A DNA stretch of 64,000 nt from assembly GCA_035771165.1 (NCBI GenBank), contig JAWNZC010000100.1, forward strand, positions 3,731,001 to 3,795,000. The letters run 5' to 3'. The position numbers were made by a program, and so were the translations under genes. The notes under the pieces were generated by a model. That model made no database searches and was not told the DNA's origin. It was given only the letters and a program-made list of their open reading frames with translations. The DNA is from Paragorgia papillata (Eukaryota; Cnidaria; Anthozoa; Scleralcyonacea; Coralliidae). This document shows positions 20,818 to 33,063 of this stretch, in pieces; within the stretch, counting starts at the first letter, position 1; each line of letters begins with the position of its first letter.

Positions 20818-23800
20818 ACCCAGGCGGAACACAACGTCGTTTGGACGTCGATTTGCGCTCAAAGTCGGGTTGCGACGTTGATCTTCACCAAATCGACGAT
20901 ATTTCGACGTCGCTTTGGCGACGTTTTATCGACGTTGGAAACTGACGTCTCGTTTCAGTCTCGACGTTGAATCGACGTCGATATTGTGTCGTCAATTTTA
21001 CGCAACTTAACCACAACGATACCGACGATGTTTCGACTCTGCCTTGTCAACGTGTCACACGTCACAAAGAGTTGTTCTTTCGACGTTGAATCCATGTGGA
21101 TAATGTGTCGTCAAATTTCACGTCACTTAATTATCACCAATGGGGGTAAAGTAGGGAGTACTCTTCAGACTTCAAAGAATAAACGTATTTAATTTCGACA
21201 TATATCGTCAATGCATGTTTTACGAATCATCGTTAGTTCATCTGTATTTATATTTTCCACTATAAAGCAAAGACTTGCTTAAAAAATCTACGTTTAACTA
21301 GGCTTTTTCAAGGAAATTAATAAATACGCTTATGACTACTAAATACGTTACATGACCCTTCACAAACTATATATGTTTGGTACTAAGTACATTGATCAAG
21401 ACATTCAAAAATGACAGTTACAAACACTTTTGAGGTTACATGACCTAATTAGCTATAACAACCCTGTGAGACGTCACCGCCACTTGTGCCAAAACGTATA
21501 AATGAATGAAATAAAATAAATATATGTCAACGCCATCTCCAAGGTAGAACACGTCCAAAACAGCCAATATTTACGTTCAAAATCAATACAATTTAACCAA
21601 AACTCAATCAATGGCAAACAAATGCTGACCATCAGCTCCTTATCCTTTGTTGTCACCGAGATTGTCCTCTTTGGTTTCCATTCTCGTCATGGCTGATTTA
21701 TTGCTCATAAGTCTCGTTGCAATCGGTATCTAATTTGTCGCCATCCTCCCCTGAAAATTCGTTCAATTCCATAAAAAAATTCATCAATGATTTAAAGCAC
21801 CTCATTCGAATCATTAATTAGGTGACCTCTTAGCACCATCTCCAAGGTAGGACACGTTAAGAACAGCCAATATTCACGTTCAAAATCAAAACAATTTACG
21901 AACTTACAAAACTCAGTCAATGGCGGAAAACTGGCGTGCCCAGTTGTTTCAATTCACAAGACCGGCCCCCCTCGAGATATTTCTATTATTGATTATTCAG
22001 ATAGATAATATATGCAGTTATGGTCGCTCAAAAAAGTGCGCGACCGGATATTGAAGGTTAATTTTTTCACTGAGGTTATTTCAAACGATAATAAAAAGGT
22101 AAGGAAAAACCACATTGTGTTAAATTTCGTATTATTTTTCGCTCCGGGTTGGCAACCTATAGCTTGACAAAGCTAATTAAGGGTTTCTCTGCAAGTTTTT
22201 GTTGAAGTGGGTTATTCCACGGATTTTTAACCAATCACAGGAGGCCGGTGGACGTGTTACTTATATTTGGTAACATGCTGACGCGAAGTTCTGTCTTCGT
22301 AGGAGGTCCACCCGCTGTTCAACTAATCAGAAATTGCGACATTTTGATTCGCTGAGCAATTAAGCTACGTTTGATTCGTCGTGTGCAAGGCTTGTATGCT
22401 AGCAATGTGAGTTGAAAGCACAAATCTTTTTGCATTTCACTGATTATTCACTGAAACTTCAGAAACAGCTACCATTTGGCTGCTTCAAACAAGAATGTGG
22501 CTGCAACGTCGTATGCATTTTAAATTAATAGCTGGACTGTATATAGATGATGCCAATGGAGATTACTCGCAAATGAAGACAGGCAATATTATATATTAGA
22601 CTTGGTTTTATTCGTGTTCTCGTCTTCTCGTTCGAGATTGAAGAAAGAACTTCGATCAATTACTGCATGGATAGTTACAATTCTCTTCCATGGTCAAACC
22701 GGATCCTGATATATTAAATATTACTGAATACAAAGACCACTCTTCGTCGTCATGGACATGACTACATGCAAACTACAGTACTGACATATGCTAATATTTG
22801 TATAGACGTCGCTGGGACAGGTAGCTTATTTGGAGATATTTGCTTTGCTTGTATTTTTTCGATGTAACAGTGGAACGTTACTAACATGAAAAAATAGGCA
22901 CGTAATGCGTACATGCGTCTACGTTGAGAGCCATGGTGGTATAGACAAACTCCGACCAAAGGTAGGAGATATACATCGTTCACAATCACGTGACATTGGA
23001 CGTCATATTGGTTGATTTTCAGTTAATTTCCAATATCCTTGCTAAGATAAACATGACGGTCAGCAGCGTGTCAATTGCAACAGTGTTTTCCAACTGAAAA
23101 ATCAACCAAGATGGCGGAGGTTATTTCATGTGCAAACGATCCATTCACAATAATTTTCTTCGTGATGCATGTGATTTAATAACAATCATAGTAGTTGCAA
23201 GAATTTGCAAACACATATTAAACCCCCTACTATGGTAGTAAATTTACATCACATGCATCATATGAGTGGGTCTTTCACACTGGCAATGTAATTAATATAA
23301 CAATTGGGCACAAGGCAATATATCAAAACAGGAAATGGCCAATTTAATTTGGAAAAAATAACACATATTAGGCATGAAAGAATTTGCTACTATATATATG
23401 CACAAATAATACTGACATAATGAGTGACATACTGGTACTTTTATCTGAAATTATGTGTATTATCGCAGTGAATAACATAGGTAAAATTGACACCTATTGT
23501 TTGCTTTGACTAAAACAGACACAGATTGTTTGAGTTCGGTCAATTATATCATAAACATTAATGGGTCCAATATTTTCCTCAATGTCATTTGCTATTCTCA
23601 GAAATAATGCAACATACACAATATAGGATACTCCACATAGATAATTCAGGACAAAAGGCATCCCCTTTAATTTTTACAAAATTATTTTTCATGCCAATTT
23701 GAGGACTCAATTGTTACCAACATTCTAATGGAACAGTAGAACAGTTTAACAGTTTTGTATCTTGTACTTATAATATAATAATTCAATTATGACATGTTGT

Positions 23801-24927
23801 TTAGTTTTCAGTATGTTGAGTTTAACCAAAAGTGTTGATTGTAATTTAAAATTTTGTTGTAATATTTTCTGAATTGGTGCAGTAGTTGTTTGCCTCAATA
23901 AAGAAGTTTGTCTCAAGTTACGGACTCACTCAATAGTCCTAAAACCAATAACAAAAAAAAAATCGGCGGAAATATGTAAGTATCTATGAAGAAAACAAAT
24001 GTGTTATAATTACGGCAGGAGCATTTACTGACAGTTTAGTTCTTGATTTAATCGCTTGGTTATAGTGCTTTATAGCATATACAGTTGTACATTTCAATAC
24101 AGTGTATACTATTTTGATGTATAATCAGCAACAACGGATTTCAGAGTAAATAGATCAGGGTAGCTTCCCATTAATTCCATATTTTGTAACGATAAACTGT
24201 TTTGTCTGTAATACTGGGAATAAACCTCTCTGAGTTGAGGAGAAAATTACTTTGAGTTAGGAGTGAAACATTTGAAAATATATCTTTCGTTTCAAACAAC
24301 TCAAATAAACATGAAATATAGGTCGGCATGCAGTAAAACAGTACATTCACACGGTGTTTCCACAAGTTCTATATAGATTAACGTTATTGTGACACATATA
24401 AGTTAACTAGTTCCTTACTTTGATAAATTCTTCCCGAAGTCGAAAGAAACAACTCGTTTTCAATGACTCACTCGTTCATAGAGAAGATGGACGAAGCACA
24501 GAAGCAGAAAGCAGATCGACGCCATACTAAACGACCACTTAGATCACATTACCCTGTTACTTTGTTGCAACATCGGGAAACATCGGCACACCTTCGGTTA
24601 TTGGCTCTAGGATTTGCTCCGAACGTTTCACGTCCCGATGCATGTGATTGAAGTTACCTATTACGTCACAAAAGTGACAATACCCAGTCCGATAATCAGC
24701 TAAACAGGTTTTTACCGTTGGTAGAGCAATGTAGACACAAAAAACTGTATATTATATAAATCATCGCTATGTAAGCTTGTCAGGAAAAGAGTTGTTAGGA
24801 ATAAATATAAAGACTTTTCGAAACATGTCGATTGTAGTTTTGATTACCTGTTACATGTTAGCAGATAATTCGACGTCGGAGAGTGATGTTGTTTAAAAAT
24901 CGAATCGACGTCGTTTTCCGGCTGGGT
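20818..24927. mobile_element. Nested CGACGT-rich TIR element, about 4.1 kb
   Basis: The ends are inverted (ACCCAGGCGGAA at left; TTCCGGCTGGGT at right). Both subterminal regions are dense in CGACGT/ACGTCG repeats (20,840-21,090 and 24,870-24,915). It sits between the two halves of an older element-C copy, which shows it is an insertion. The interior is AT-rich with no transposase, two diverged direct repeats (21,530-21,612 and 21,836-21,925), and nothing else recognised from 22 to 24.8 kb. A target-site duplication was not identified. Confidence 0.6.
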
Positions 24928-26115
24928 TTCTTTTTTACCTAAGTTAACATTCCATAATTTGGCCCTTGTCCTTACGCAGCGGCGAGGTGAATACAACGAA
25001 AATCATTGAGACTTTTTGTTTTAGTAAAAATTTGGAGGTCAGAGCTGGAAAAACAGATTGCTCTCCGATTAAGAAAGAAATTCTACTGTACTGTATTATA
25101 GATGCATGAGGTTTCGAGTTGGCGCTTTTCCTTCATATTTCGTGAGTCTTTAAAAGCCTTCCATTCATGTTTTGCCAAAGCAAATTTTTTTAAAAATCTA
25201 TAGCAGTGGTCTAGAAAATATGGAATACTCATGCCACGGCATGGCGTCCAAAGGGAACTGCTTAGAGACGCGGCATAGATACAATGCAATAAAATTAATA
25301 ACTTTAAAACGAAAACTCTGGTGAAAATTTAATACTCATCATAAAACCAAGTAACAGGCAGATTTTCAAACCCAAATGTGAAAAACGGAAGACAAAATCC
25401 CAGCTAAAAGCGAAAGTTCAGATGGTTTAAAAGAAAGTAAGAAATAAACACTTGCCATACCTCGATCTGTTGTCCAAATAAGACTTTGCCTTGTTTTCTG
25501 TTTTATCTGTACTTCGTACAAATAGAAAGATGCTGCTCTCAGGCTGTAGGCATAAGTCTTTTTCTTTTCCTGCATGACACGGCATTTCCTTTTATTTTGT
25601 TAATTATAGTCTGTATAACCTTGACGAATCGAGAAGCGACCATTTTTAAATAGTTGAAAATGTAATAGTTACCTCGCGCGAGGTAAACATCGCGAAATAG
25701 GCGGTTCGAATCGACCAGATCACGAAAAATTTAGTAGTAACCTCTAAACTTTTACTAAATAATACTGAATAGGTAGAAGATAATAGGCTAAATTATGACA
25801 ACTTTTGCTGGCAACTCCGCAATTCGAATGCTTAAAACAAATATTTTCCTGTCAATGACACATTGCCTGGAGTGCCACAAAGCCAACAAGTAGTCAGCCT
25901 TTTAGACTTTGGCATTCGTTTTAAATTATATTGTGTTTCGGATTGTTTTTTGAAGCATTTCGTAAGAAATTATAACGCCAGTTGTTGGCATTTTGTATAA
26001 ACAACATTCAGTCCCATGATTTGGGAAACACGCGACAAGGCAGGACCAGAGTTTTTGGCAACTAGCGTGGGTCTCGGGCGGCGAGCGGATATAAGACCAT
26101 TTGTAGGAGGTTGGC
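24928..26115. mobile_element. Right part of the old copy of element C
   Basis: 25,810-25,950 matches the right interior of element C (GCAATTCGAATGCTTAAAAC, ACTTTGGCATTC, ATATTGTGTTTCG-like blocks). About 26,010-26,115 matches its right terminus in degenerate form. Together with 18,790-20,817 this gives a 3.2-kb ancestral copy, twice the length of the younger one. Confidence 0.55.
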
Positions 26116-26339
26116 TTAAATAGAGGTTGACGTTTGATAGAAAATAGATTATCACAAGGAACCCATCATCATCATCATCACGAGGACGCATCCGGGATCG
26201 TATTCACAATGCGGCGCCAGGAGTAGCTATCCAACATTTGATTACGAAGGTCTTGAGCCAGTTGGTTGGTGTTCCTAGCAACACTGTCAATATACAGTAG
26301 TTGACTGGACTTCTTCCTCTAGACGGACATGGCATTCTC

Positions 26340-27905
26340 ATACAAATTACATCGGAGATGATTTGATCTTATGTTCGGTAGCAATGGCCTGAAAATCTGG
26401 CTCTTCGCTGAGCAGCAAGGAATTAAATTGGTGGAATACCATCGTATATTTTAGCCTTGATTTTCTGCTCACGCCATGATATATATTCTGAACTCTAATT
26501 ATTTGGCGAGTATAGGTGCCATCAAGTCGGTCTTGGAGATCCTTTTTCATGGTCCAAGTTTCAATGCCGTATAAGAGAATGCATTCTATACACATGCCCT
26601 AAAGAATGCCAACTTAATTCGTTTGTAAATGTTAGACTGCTAGATGATATGCAGTTTGTTACATTGACCTTTACAAGAGCGAAACTCTTCTTTGCTGTTG
26701 GCAACAAGGAAACCAGGTAATTGAAATCCTTTACCTAGGTTTGAGTTGCGTGCCATCCTTATTATCTCTATTTACAGTCATATTTTCCGTTTTCTTGGCA
26801 TTGAGAAAGAGGCCAACTTTAACTGAAGCGCCTTCAAGTGATAATAAGAAATCTTGTGCATCTTGCGATAACGTTGTTAGTGGTATATCATCCGCATAGT
26901 CAAGATCAGTAAGATACTCCCTGCATTGTCTTAATAGGAATGATGTCAATACCTTTAGAATTTGAGGTGTCTACTGACTGTCTAAGAATGTAGTCAACAA
27001 CAATTACAAAGATATAAGGGACTAGGTATTTCCCTAGAAAATCCCAGCAGTTTTGAGAAACTCTTTGGTTAGTCCTTTCGTGGTTTACATGAAGTTTGAT
27101 GGACTCTCATACATGATGGCAATTGCTTTCACAAATTATTCAGGAATACCATACTTCAGAAGAATTTACACTTCCGAAAGCTTTTGAAAAGTCGACAAAA
27201 ACGATGTATGCAGACTTTTTAGGCATTTTCAACTCTTCTATTATCCTGCCCAGGACGATAATTTGAAGGGTTGTAGATCTACTCTTGCGAAATAAGGTTT
27301 GGGTTTCTACGGAGAGTGGAGTCAATGTGAGGAGAAATCCTGTTCAGAAGCATAGTGTTGTATAATTTTGAAGCGTGTGCCAACAGAGTTATACCTCTGT
27401 AGTTGGAACTTGGAAGGTAGAGAAAGGCCACCTTTCTTTGGGAGAGGTATATTATTCATGATTTTGATAGTGCTTCTGGCTTATTTCCCTTCTTTGTTTC
27501 ATTGCAGAAATCTAGCAACTGGTCGTGAAAGAGTGGACTCTCCCATATGTTAGTTGGTATGTTGTCTGGACCAGGAGTTTTAGACTTCCGAAGTTTGTTC
27601 AGACCTTTTTGTAGTACATGCATGGAGAATGGACCAGTCTTGATTGGAAGTCGGTCAGAGACCGTTTTGCTAAAGAAAGGGTCATTAAGATTGATGTTAT
27701 TTTGGTCAGGTTTGCTTAGTAGATTGAAGAAATGCTGAAACATGTTCTCTCGACGCTCTTCTGCTGTGTCACCATTTACTCTGATGACAGGAGATGCGTT
27801 GGTGATGTCGTGATGTCACGTACGACTTCCCAGGCGGCTGCATGTTTATTTTCAGATGTAGGTTATCAAGCTCTTGGATCTTGCTCTTGATTTGGATTTT
27901 AAACA
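26340..27905 (-). pseudogene. LINE reverse transcriptase relic (RTE-like)
   Basis: Four minus-strand frames carry successive RT blocks. LRKSKTPGPDNIP (about 27,560) is the fingers region, AYIVFVDFSKAFGSV (about 27,170) palm motif A, LDYADDIPL (about 26,900) the catalytic motif, and LLYGIETWTMKKDLQDRLDG (about 26,540) the C-terminal region typical of RTE-related LINEs. Frames are interrupted by shifts and stops and the 5' end is missing, so this is a dead 5'-truncated copy. Confidence 0.75.
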
Positions 27906-27990
27906 CTTCAGTGCATGTATACCTGATCAAGTGCTGCTTTGGTAGTGTCTAAGCTCCTCTTTGTTGTTCTAGTAGGTCGAGCTTTACAAC

Positions 27991-29108
27991 AAGGCGCCCA
28001 CCCCGGAAAGAGAGCTGAATAAAAAAAGTAAATCGGCCTTTGCTGGCCAGATATCAGAGACAAAATTATCCAATGAAAATAGTTCAAAACTATTGACAAA
28101 ATACAAAGCAAAAAATATGACTTGAAGTTTACCGAAAACTCGAAATAGGCCCGTGCGGGTAAAGGGCCTGCTTTGCAGGCTAGTACTGCGACAGGTCGCG
28201 CGTAAGTGGGACGGCCCGAAGAAAGGGAATATTAAAATAAAGGGCTGTAACATTGGCGAATCGGCGGAAGTATGTGTTCCAGAGGTCGCTGTGACATTAA
28301 GGGCTCGTCAAATAGTCGGTTTATGTACTGTGTCAAGTGTCAACAAGAGCATCTCGGATATTATAAACTGTGATCGTGATGACCAGTTGTCATTGACAAA
28401 TGTAACGTTAAACGATGCTGCAGTTAACTGGTGAGTGATTCAAATTTTATTTATTTCTTTGTTTGAAATTTCCGAATCGCTGATTTTGAAACTGTTAACA
28501 TTTTCTAATAACTCACGTTGAACATGCCAAAAGTTTCCAATTAATATGTACTATTTTCATGTAGGATTTTGAAGATCTATGCAGTGTGTAGTGGGGAATC
28601 AGTACGTCTTTCAGTGGATGACGAAGATGATGTCTTCAGTTAACTGCCACCGCAACCTGTGGAAGACGTCCCAAACGTTCAACATGTGTGCATATATGTA
28701 ACTGATCGGGAAAATTACCGTCGTGAGCAAAGATTTTGAAACTTTTAACTTGACGACATGAAATAAAACTCCCTGGTATAGTTTTCAATGCTAGAAATTC
28801 CTGAGAGAATACTTTATTTATACATGCTAAATAGTGATTTGAAAATAACTATACTCAGTCGTGCGGGGGTCGTGCGGGGGTCATGCGGGCCTGCAAAGAG
28901 TCGTGCTAGCCAGGTTTTCTATGGGCGGAGGAGGCGTTCGATCGGCACGATCCGCGCTCGCGCCTACCAACCCACACATTACTCGGTATTTTTTGCTTTA
29001 TATTTTGTCAATAGTTGAACTTTTTCATCGGATAATTTCGTCTCTGATACTTGGCCAGCAAAGGCCGATTTACTATTTTTACAGCTCTTTTTCCGGGGTG
29101 CGCACCCT
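27991..29108. mobile_element. TIR element D, about 1.1 kb, non-autonomous
   Basis: Inverted ends of about 125 bp (27,991-28,118 and 28,985-29,108) share CACCCCGGAAA, GTAAATCGGCCTTTGCTGGCC and TATTGACAAAATA blocks. The interior has a CG-rich GTGCGGGTCATGCGGG region and no recognisable transposase. A 93-codon frame at 28,153-28,434 has no known motif. No target-site duplication was found. It lies just upstream of the LINE relic. Confidence 0.6.
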
Positions 29109-29513
29109 GCGGTTTTACCAGATTACACATACGGTCGTAATTGTTCTTCAAATTCAAAATTAATTGCGTTCAAATGCTATTGAATGTTAATCCGTTAAAA
29201 CCGTCTTCGTCAGTCGTCAAAGTAGTCAAAGTTACTGACCGCTTCTTTGGAGTTCGTTTACTAAGCATGGTGGATCAGTTCGTTTGTTAACCAGGCTTTG
29301 ACAACCCTTCAACGCAATGTCCTTTTGGAAACAAATAATTCTCCTTTCAAATCGCTGTGGCAACACTCACGCGCATACCATATTCTTGATGAGAATTTCC
29401 GTGAAGACCACATCATCTCAAGCATTAAAGGGATAACACGTACTCACTTGTACTGTAAGATACACCTTTATCCTATATATACTATATATATATATATATA
29501 TATATAGTTCAAT

Positions 29514-29556
29514 CTACAGACACGGTGTTTCGCTGTACAACAGCTCATCAGTGTAG
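29514..29556 (-). ncRNA. Complete type I hammerhead ribozyme (retrozyme / Penelope-like type)
   Basis: On the minus strand all elements are present without mismatch: stem I CTACA/TGTAG, core CTGATGA, stem II GCTG-TTGTA-CAGC, core GAAA, a very short stem III (ACAC/GTGT with one-base loop) and the GTC cleavage triplet. Cleavage is predicted after the C at 29,519 on the minus strand. A stem III this short is typical of hammerheads in Penelope-like elements and retrozymes, which often cleave as dimers. A TA microsatellite lies directly beyond. The stem II matches that at 16.8 kb. Confidence 0.85.
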
Positions 29557-29835
29557 CTTGGAACAATCTGAATGAATTTCATCAATTACTTATACATGTA
29601 CACATGCGATTGTCGGTGACAACCGCATGTGGGACAGCATCGGTGAAGTACATTCAGATAGCGTGAAGTGCGCATGGGCCCAGAGTGCTCAAACTTCCAC
29701 AAGGGTAGTGAGCGTTGCATTATCGCTATTAGGTACCCACGGCAACTTCACAGAGTGCTCAACAACACCGAAGTGAAGGAGCGTATATATATATATGTTC
29801 GTTAAGAGTTCTCCGGATTCAATGTACTTTTTCTT

Positions 29836-29869
29836 GAGCTTTCGACTCGGTGCTTCGAGTCTTCATCAG
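29836..29869 (-). ncRNA. Hammerhead-like core (incomplete)
   Basis: CTGATGA, a 6-bp hairpin (GACTCG/CGAGTC) and GAAA occur in order on the minus strand, just past the end of the GIY-YIG fragment. Stem I and the cleavage triplet are unclear. Confidence 0.4.
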
Positions 29870-29889
29870 AAGTGAGAGAAAGATGATAG

Positions 29890-30420
29890 GTCTAGTGTTT
29901 TATTTTGTTGACCATCCATGTGTCTTCGTGATGGTAATCGTTGTGAGCGTCTAATTGGTTGATTGTTTGTTGCCGTCGTGTAGCGAGTGGTTCTTTTGTC
30001 CGTTGGTTGATTTTTAATCGTACTGTCCTCAGGGGAAACTCCGGTGTTGGGTTTCTTCTTATCCTTGTTTTGAGTGCTTGAGTTGCGAATATTCGTTGAT
30101 GGATTATGATCTGATTGTTTGAGTTGATGGAATGAAGCGTGTTTAAGTTGATGGTAGGCTGTGGGTATTTCTATGTGGCGATTGAATGTGGATCTGTCGA
30201 TGCTGTGCCAGGCTTCTTTGAATTCGCGAGAAAATCTTGTAGTACCTTGGCCTAGTATCTTTGTTTCTGACCAGTCAAAAGTGTGTCCATAGTCGCCTGC
30301 GTGGTTTGCTGGAAGAGATCTAGGGTCGTGTCGTCTAATAGAGTTTTTGTGTTCTGTCAGTCGTGTTTCTACTTTCTTTTATGTCTCTCCTATGTATTGT
30401 TGTGGACATTCGTGGCATGG
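29890..30420 (-). pseudogene. Penelope-like GIY-YIG endonuclease fragment (second family)
   Basis: The minus-strand frame from about 30,420 contains CPQQYIGET, then a stop codon, then a run including RLTEHKNSIRR and NHAGDYGHTFDW. This is the pattern of the Penelope-like GIY-YIG domain: YIG, then Arg, then an EH-containing helix. The rest is Ser/Thr/Asn-rich. The fragment is flanked by short inverted copies of a CTAGACCTATCATCTTTCTC block (about 29,880-29,910 and 30,430-30,460). It differs from the family at 17.7-18.3 kb. Confidence 0.6.
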
Positions 30421-30479
30421 TCAACACAATAAAACACTAGACCTATCATCTTTCTCTCACTTCTGATGAAGACTCGAAA

Positions 30480-31449
30480 ACGGCAGGCCGGGCTGATATA
30501 TGTCAAAACAAATTTCCCTGTTGTTCCTGGTCGGTCATTCTGTTTAGTGCGCAAATCACTTGAGCGACAAAGATAAATTCCAATGTCGTTTTTGTCTGAA
30601 ATACCAAAACGGAAGCCTAGTTTTTGTCAACAAACGCTTGCAGATAGACATTCGTTTTACAACAAGTTTGATTGACAATAAATTTCATCATTTACGGTCG
30701 AAACCAAACGATTTTCCATACATTGAGCGGGACTTTCGGTCCAGGCCTCAAACTATCTTAACGTAGCAACATAAGTTTTAAATTTTAGTCAACCGGTATA
30801 AAATTGAAAAGAACAAATATAACTATATATTCATTTTTACATATAGATTTATATATTAATTTATATTTATATATAAATATAGATATAAAATATAAAACTT
30901 GCGTTGCTACGTTACGACAGTTTGATGTCTATACAGGAAGTTGCGCTTAATGTATAAAAAATAGGTACGCTCAGGCGTGCATGTATCTGCTGGGTTTAAT
31001 GCATATAACTATTATAGTAAAAACAATAATGTACCAGTAATCATGTAGTTGTAACAATATTGTATGAACCAAAATAAAATCATTGTATATAAGTAAGGAA
31101 AAGGAAGAAGTCCAAAAATGTCATCAAAATCATTAGGACAAACAAACATTGGTTAGTCTTTAAGAAATATGATTGCATTGAGTAAAAGCTAGAATAGATG
31201 TCTGCACAGTTATGGCACAAATTTTGCATGACATATATCGCCTGTCACTGATATACGATTGTCTAACTAATTTTCTCATTTACATCGATAGTATTAGCAT
31301 ATTTTTCTCGAGGGTTACCACAGGTTTTTCACATTTCACATTTTCACATTGTGCTATCTTGGAATAGGGTCATCCATTTCCGCTCACCAAAGCACAGCCT
31401 CACTGTCAGTGAGGATTCATACTGGAAAGTTTACTAAATTTGTAAAAGC
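30480..31449. other. No gene recognised
   Basis: AT-rich intergenic or intronic DNA with short random frames. No TIR, microsatellite longer than 20 bp or coding motif was seen. Confidence 0.5.
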
Positions 31450-31457
31450 CTTCTGTA

Positions 31458-33055
31458 TCAACCTCGTACCCAGGGTCTTATCTCCGCTCCCCCGCCCCCA
31501 CCCACCGCTGCGAAAAGACCCTGGTCCAGGCTGGTCACGTGTCGTCTATCAAAATTTTCGACTGCGGGAGTGTCCCCTGCGTATCAATGCTTGACCTCGC
31601 TGGAATCGTCGAAGAAATGCATGTATACGTATCTTGTTTTGTTTTCTGGTATTAGATTTTGAAATGAATGGTTAAACCGGTGATACGATTTTAAAATTGA
31701 AACAAGTTGTTTTGACAGCTATTGTTTTTAGTTTATAATAAATCGCTGTGTGTTTATTTAAGTTTACAATGAAGGAAGTTTTTGATGTTCCCATTCGTTT
31801 TATAATCGTCAACCTGGGTGCTTAAATTATACAATATATAGTCGATTAATCGATATGTTATTATCATTTTTCTATTTATACAAACTCCAGTTACTCCGCA
31901 AATTTGATCTTTCGTCGCTTGATCATGAAATATGAATACGCCACTATGAAAACTGTTGCCGCTCCTCCATTCGGTATATTAAAATATCGAACAATAGCTA
32001 GTATTAATCAACGACAAATAAACAGTACTAAAATAGTAAAATATTTGAAACCATTCTATAATGCTATAGCAAGACACTAGACACATTTAATAAGGCAAAG
32101 GTGAAATGTTGAACCTTTGTTGTCATCTGTCTGCATTTCTGAATGCGCTGTGTTGTTTACTTAAAGAAATAGTTACTTTCAGTAGACTTCAAGAAAGCGG
32201 GCGAGTCTTATCGATTTTTCTGCTTCTTTGCTGTCACAAACTTCTTGTCCGATAAAGAAACCCCCGTTCAAGTTAACTTGTTACGTATCTTTTAGTTTTG
32301 ATCGTTTTAAACGCAACAACCTAATACCCGCCGCTTTTCGGACTATTAATAATAACACGTCGTATTAAATTATAGTCCCTCGACAATTGTTTAAAAAATA
32401 ATAGGTACGGATATCGACTAACCTTTTTAAAATGAACTTGAAAATTGACATTTTATATCAAATATATTTATCACTTATCATGTTCGTGGATGACTGATCA
32501 TAATTTTGTCCGCATGAGAACTGGTCACAACAACGCAGCACAGTAAACGTCAAAGTGGTAATGAAATGGAAGACTGTTTCAAACTCTCAATATAAACAAT
32601 AAAATACGTATGTGTTTCACCTGTACGTTGTTGAATACCACACGTGAAAGCTGCCGTTATACTTAAGTGAAGTACGTCCAGTTAAAAGCCTCGCGATTCG
32701 AATGCTTAAAACTAATATTCTCCCATCAATAACACATGTCGCTTGCGCTACAAAGCCAGCAAAATATTGATCTTTGAGACTTTGGCATTCTTATTGAATT
32801 ATATCTCGTTTCGCATTGTTTCTCCAAGCCGTTGTGCACCTTTCGTGAGTCGTGATATTTCATCTGGCCAGATGTTTTGCGTTTTGTATAAACACTACTC
32901 CGGTCGGTAAGTCGAGAAAGTTTTTTGTACCACCCTACCCACACTAAATTTATTTTGTACTGCCCATATTTTGGGCAGCACGTGACCAGCCTGGACCAGG
33001 GTCTTTTCGCAGCGGTGGGCGGGGGAGCGGAGATAAGACCCTGGGTACGAGGTTG
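31458..33055. mobile_element. TIR element C, 1.6 kb, 8-bp target duplication (hAT-like, non-autonomous)
   Basis: The ends are inverted over about 85 bp starting CAACCTCGTACCCAGGGTCT, differing mainly by a CCCCA-type indel. CTTCTGTA is duplicated at 31,450-31,457 and 33,056-33,063. An 8-bp duplication fits hAT. No transposase frame is present. Diverged copies occur at 18.8-26.1 kb and possibly 11.2 kb, so this is a repeat family in this genome. Confidence 0.8.
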
Positions 33056-33063
33056 CTTCTGTA

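Noticed and set aside
25690..25720. tRNA-like B box (GGTTCGAATCG)
   Set aside because: No matching acceptor stem, A box or cloverleaf could be drawn.
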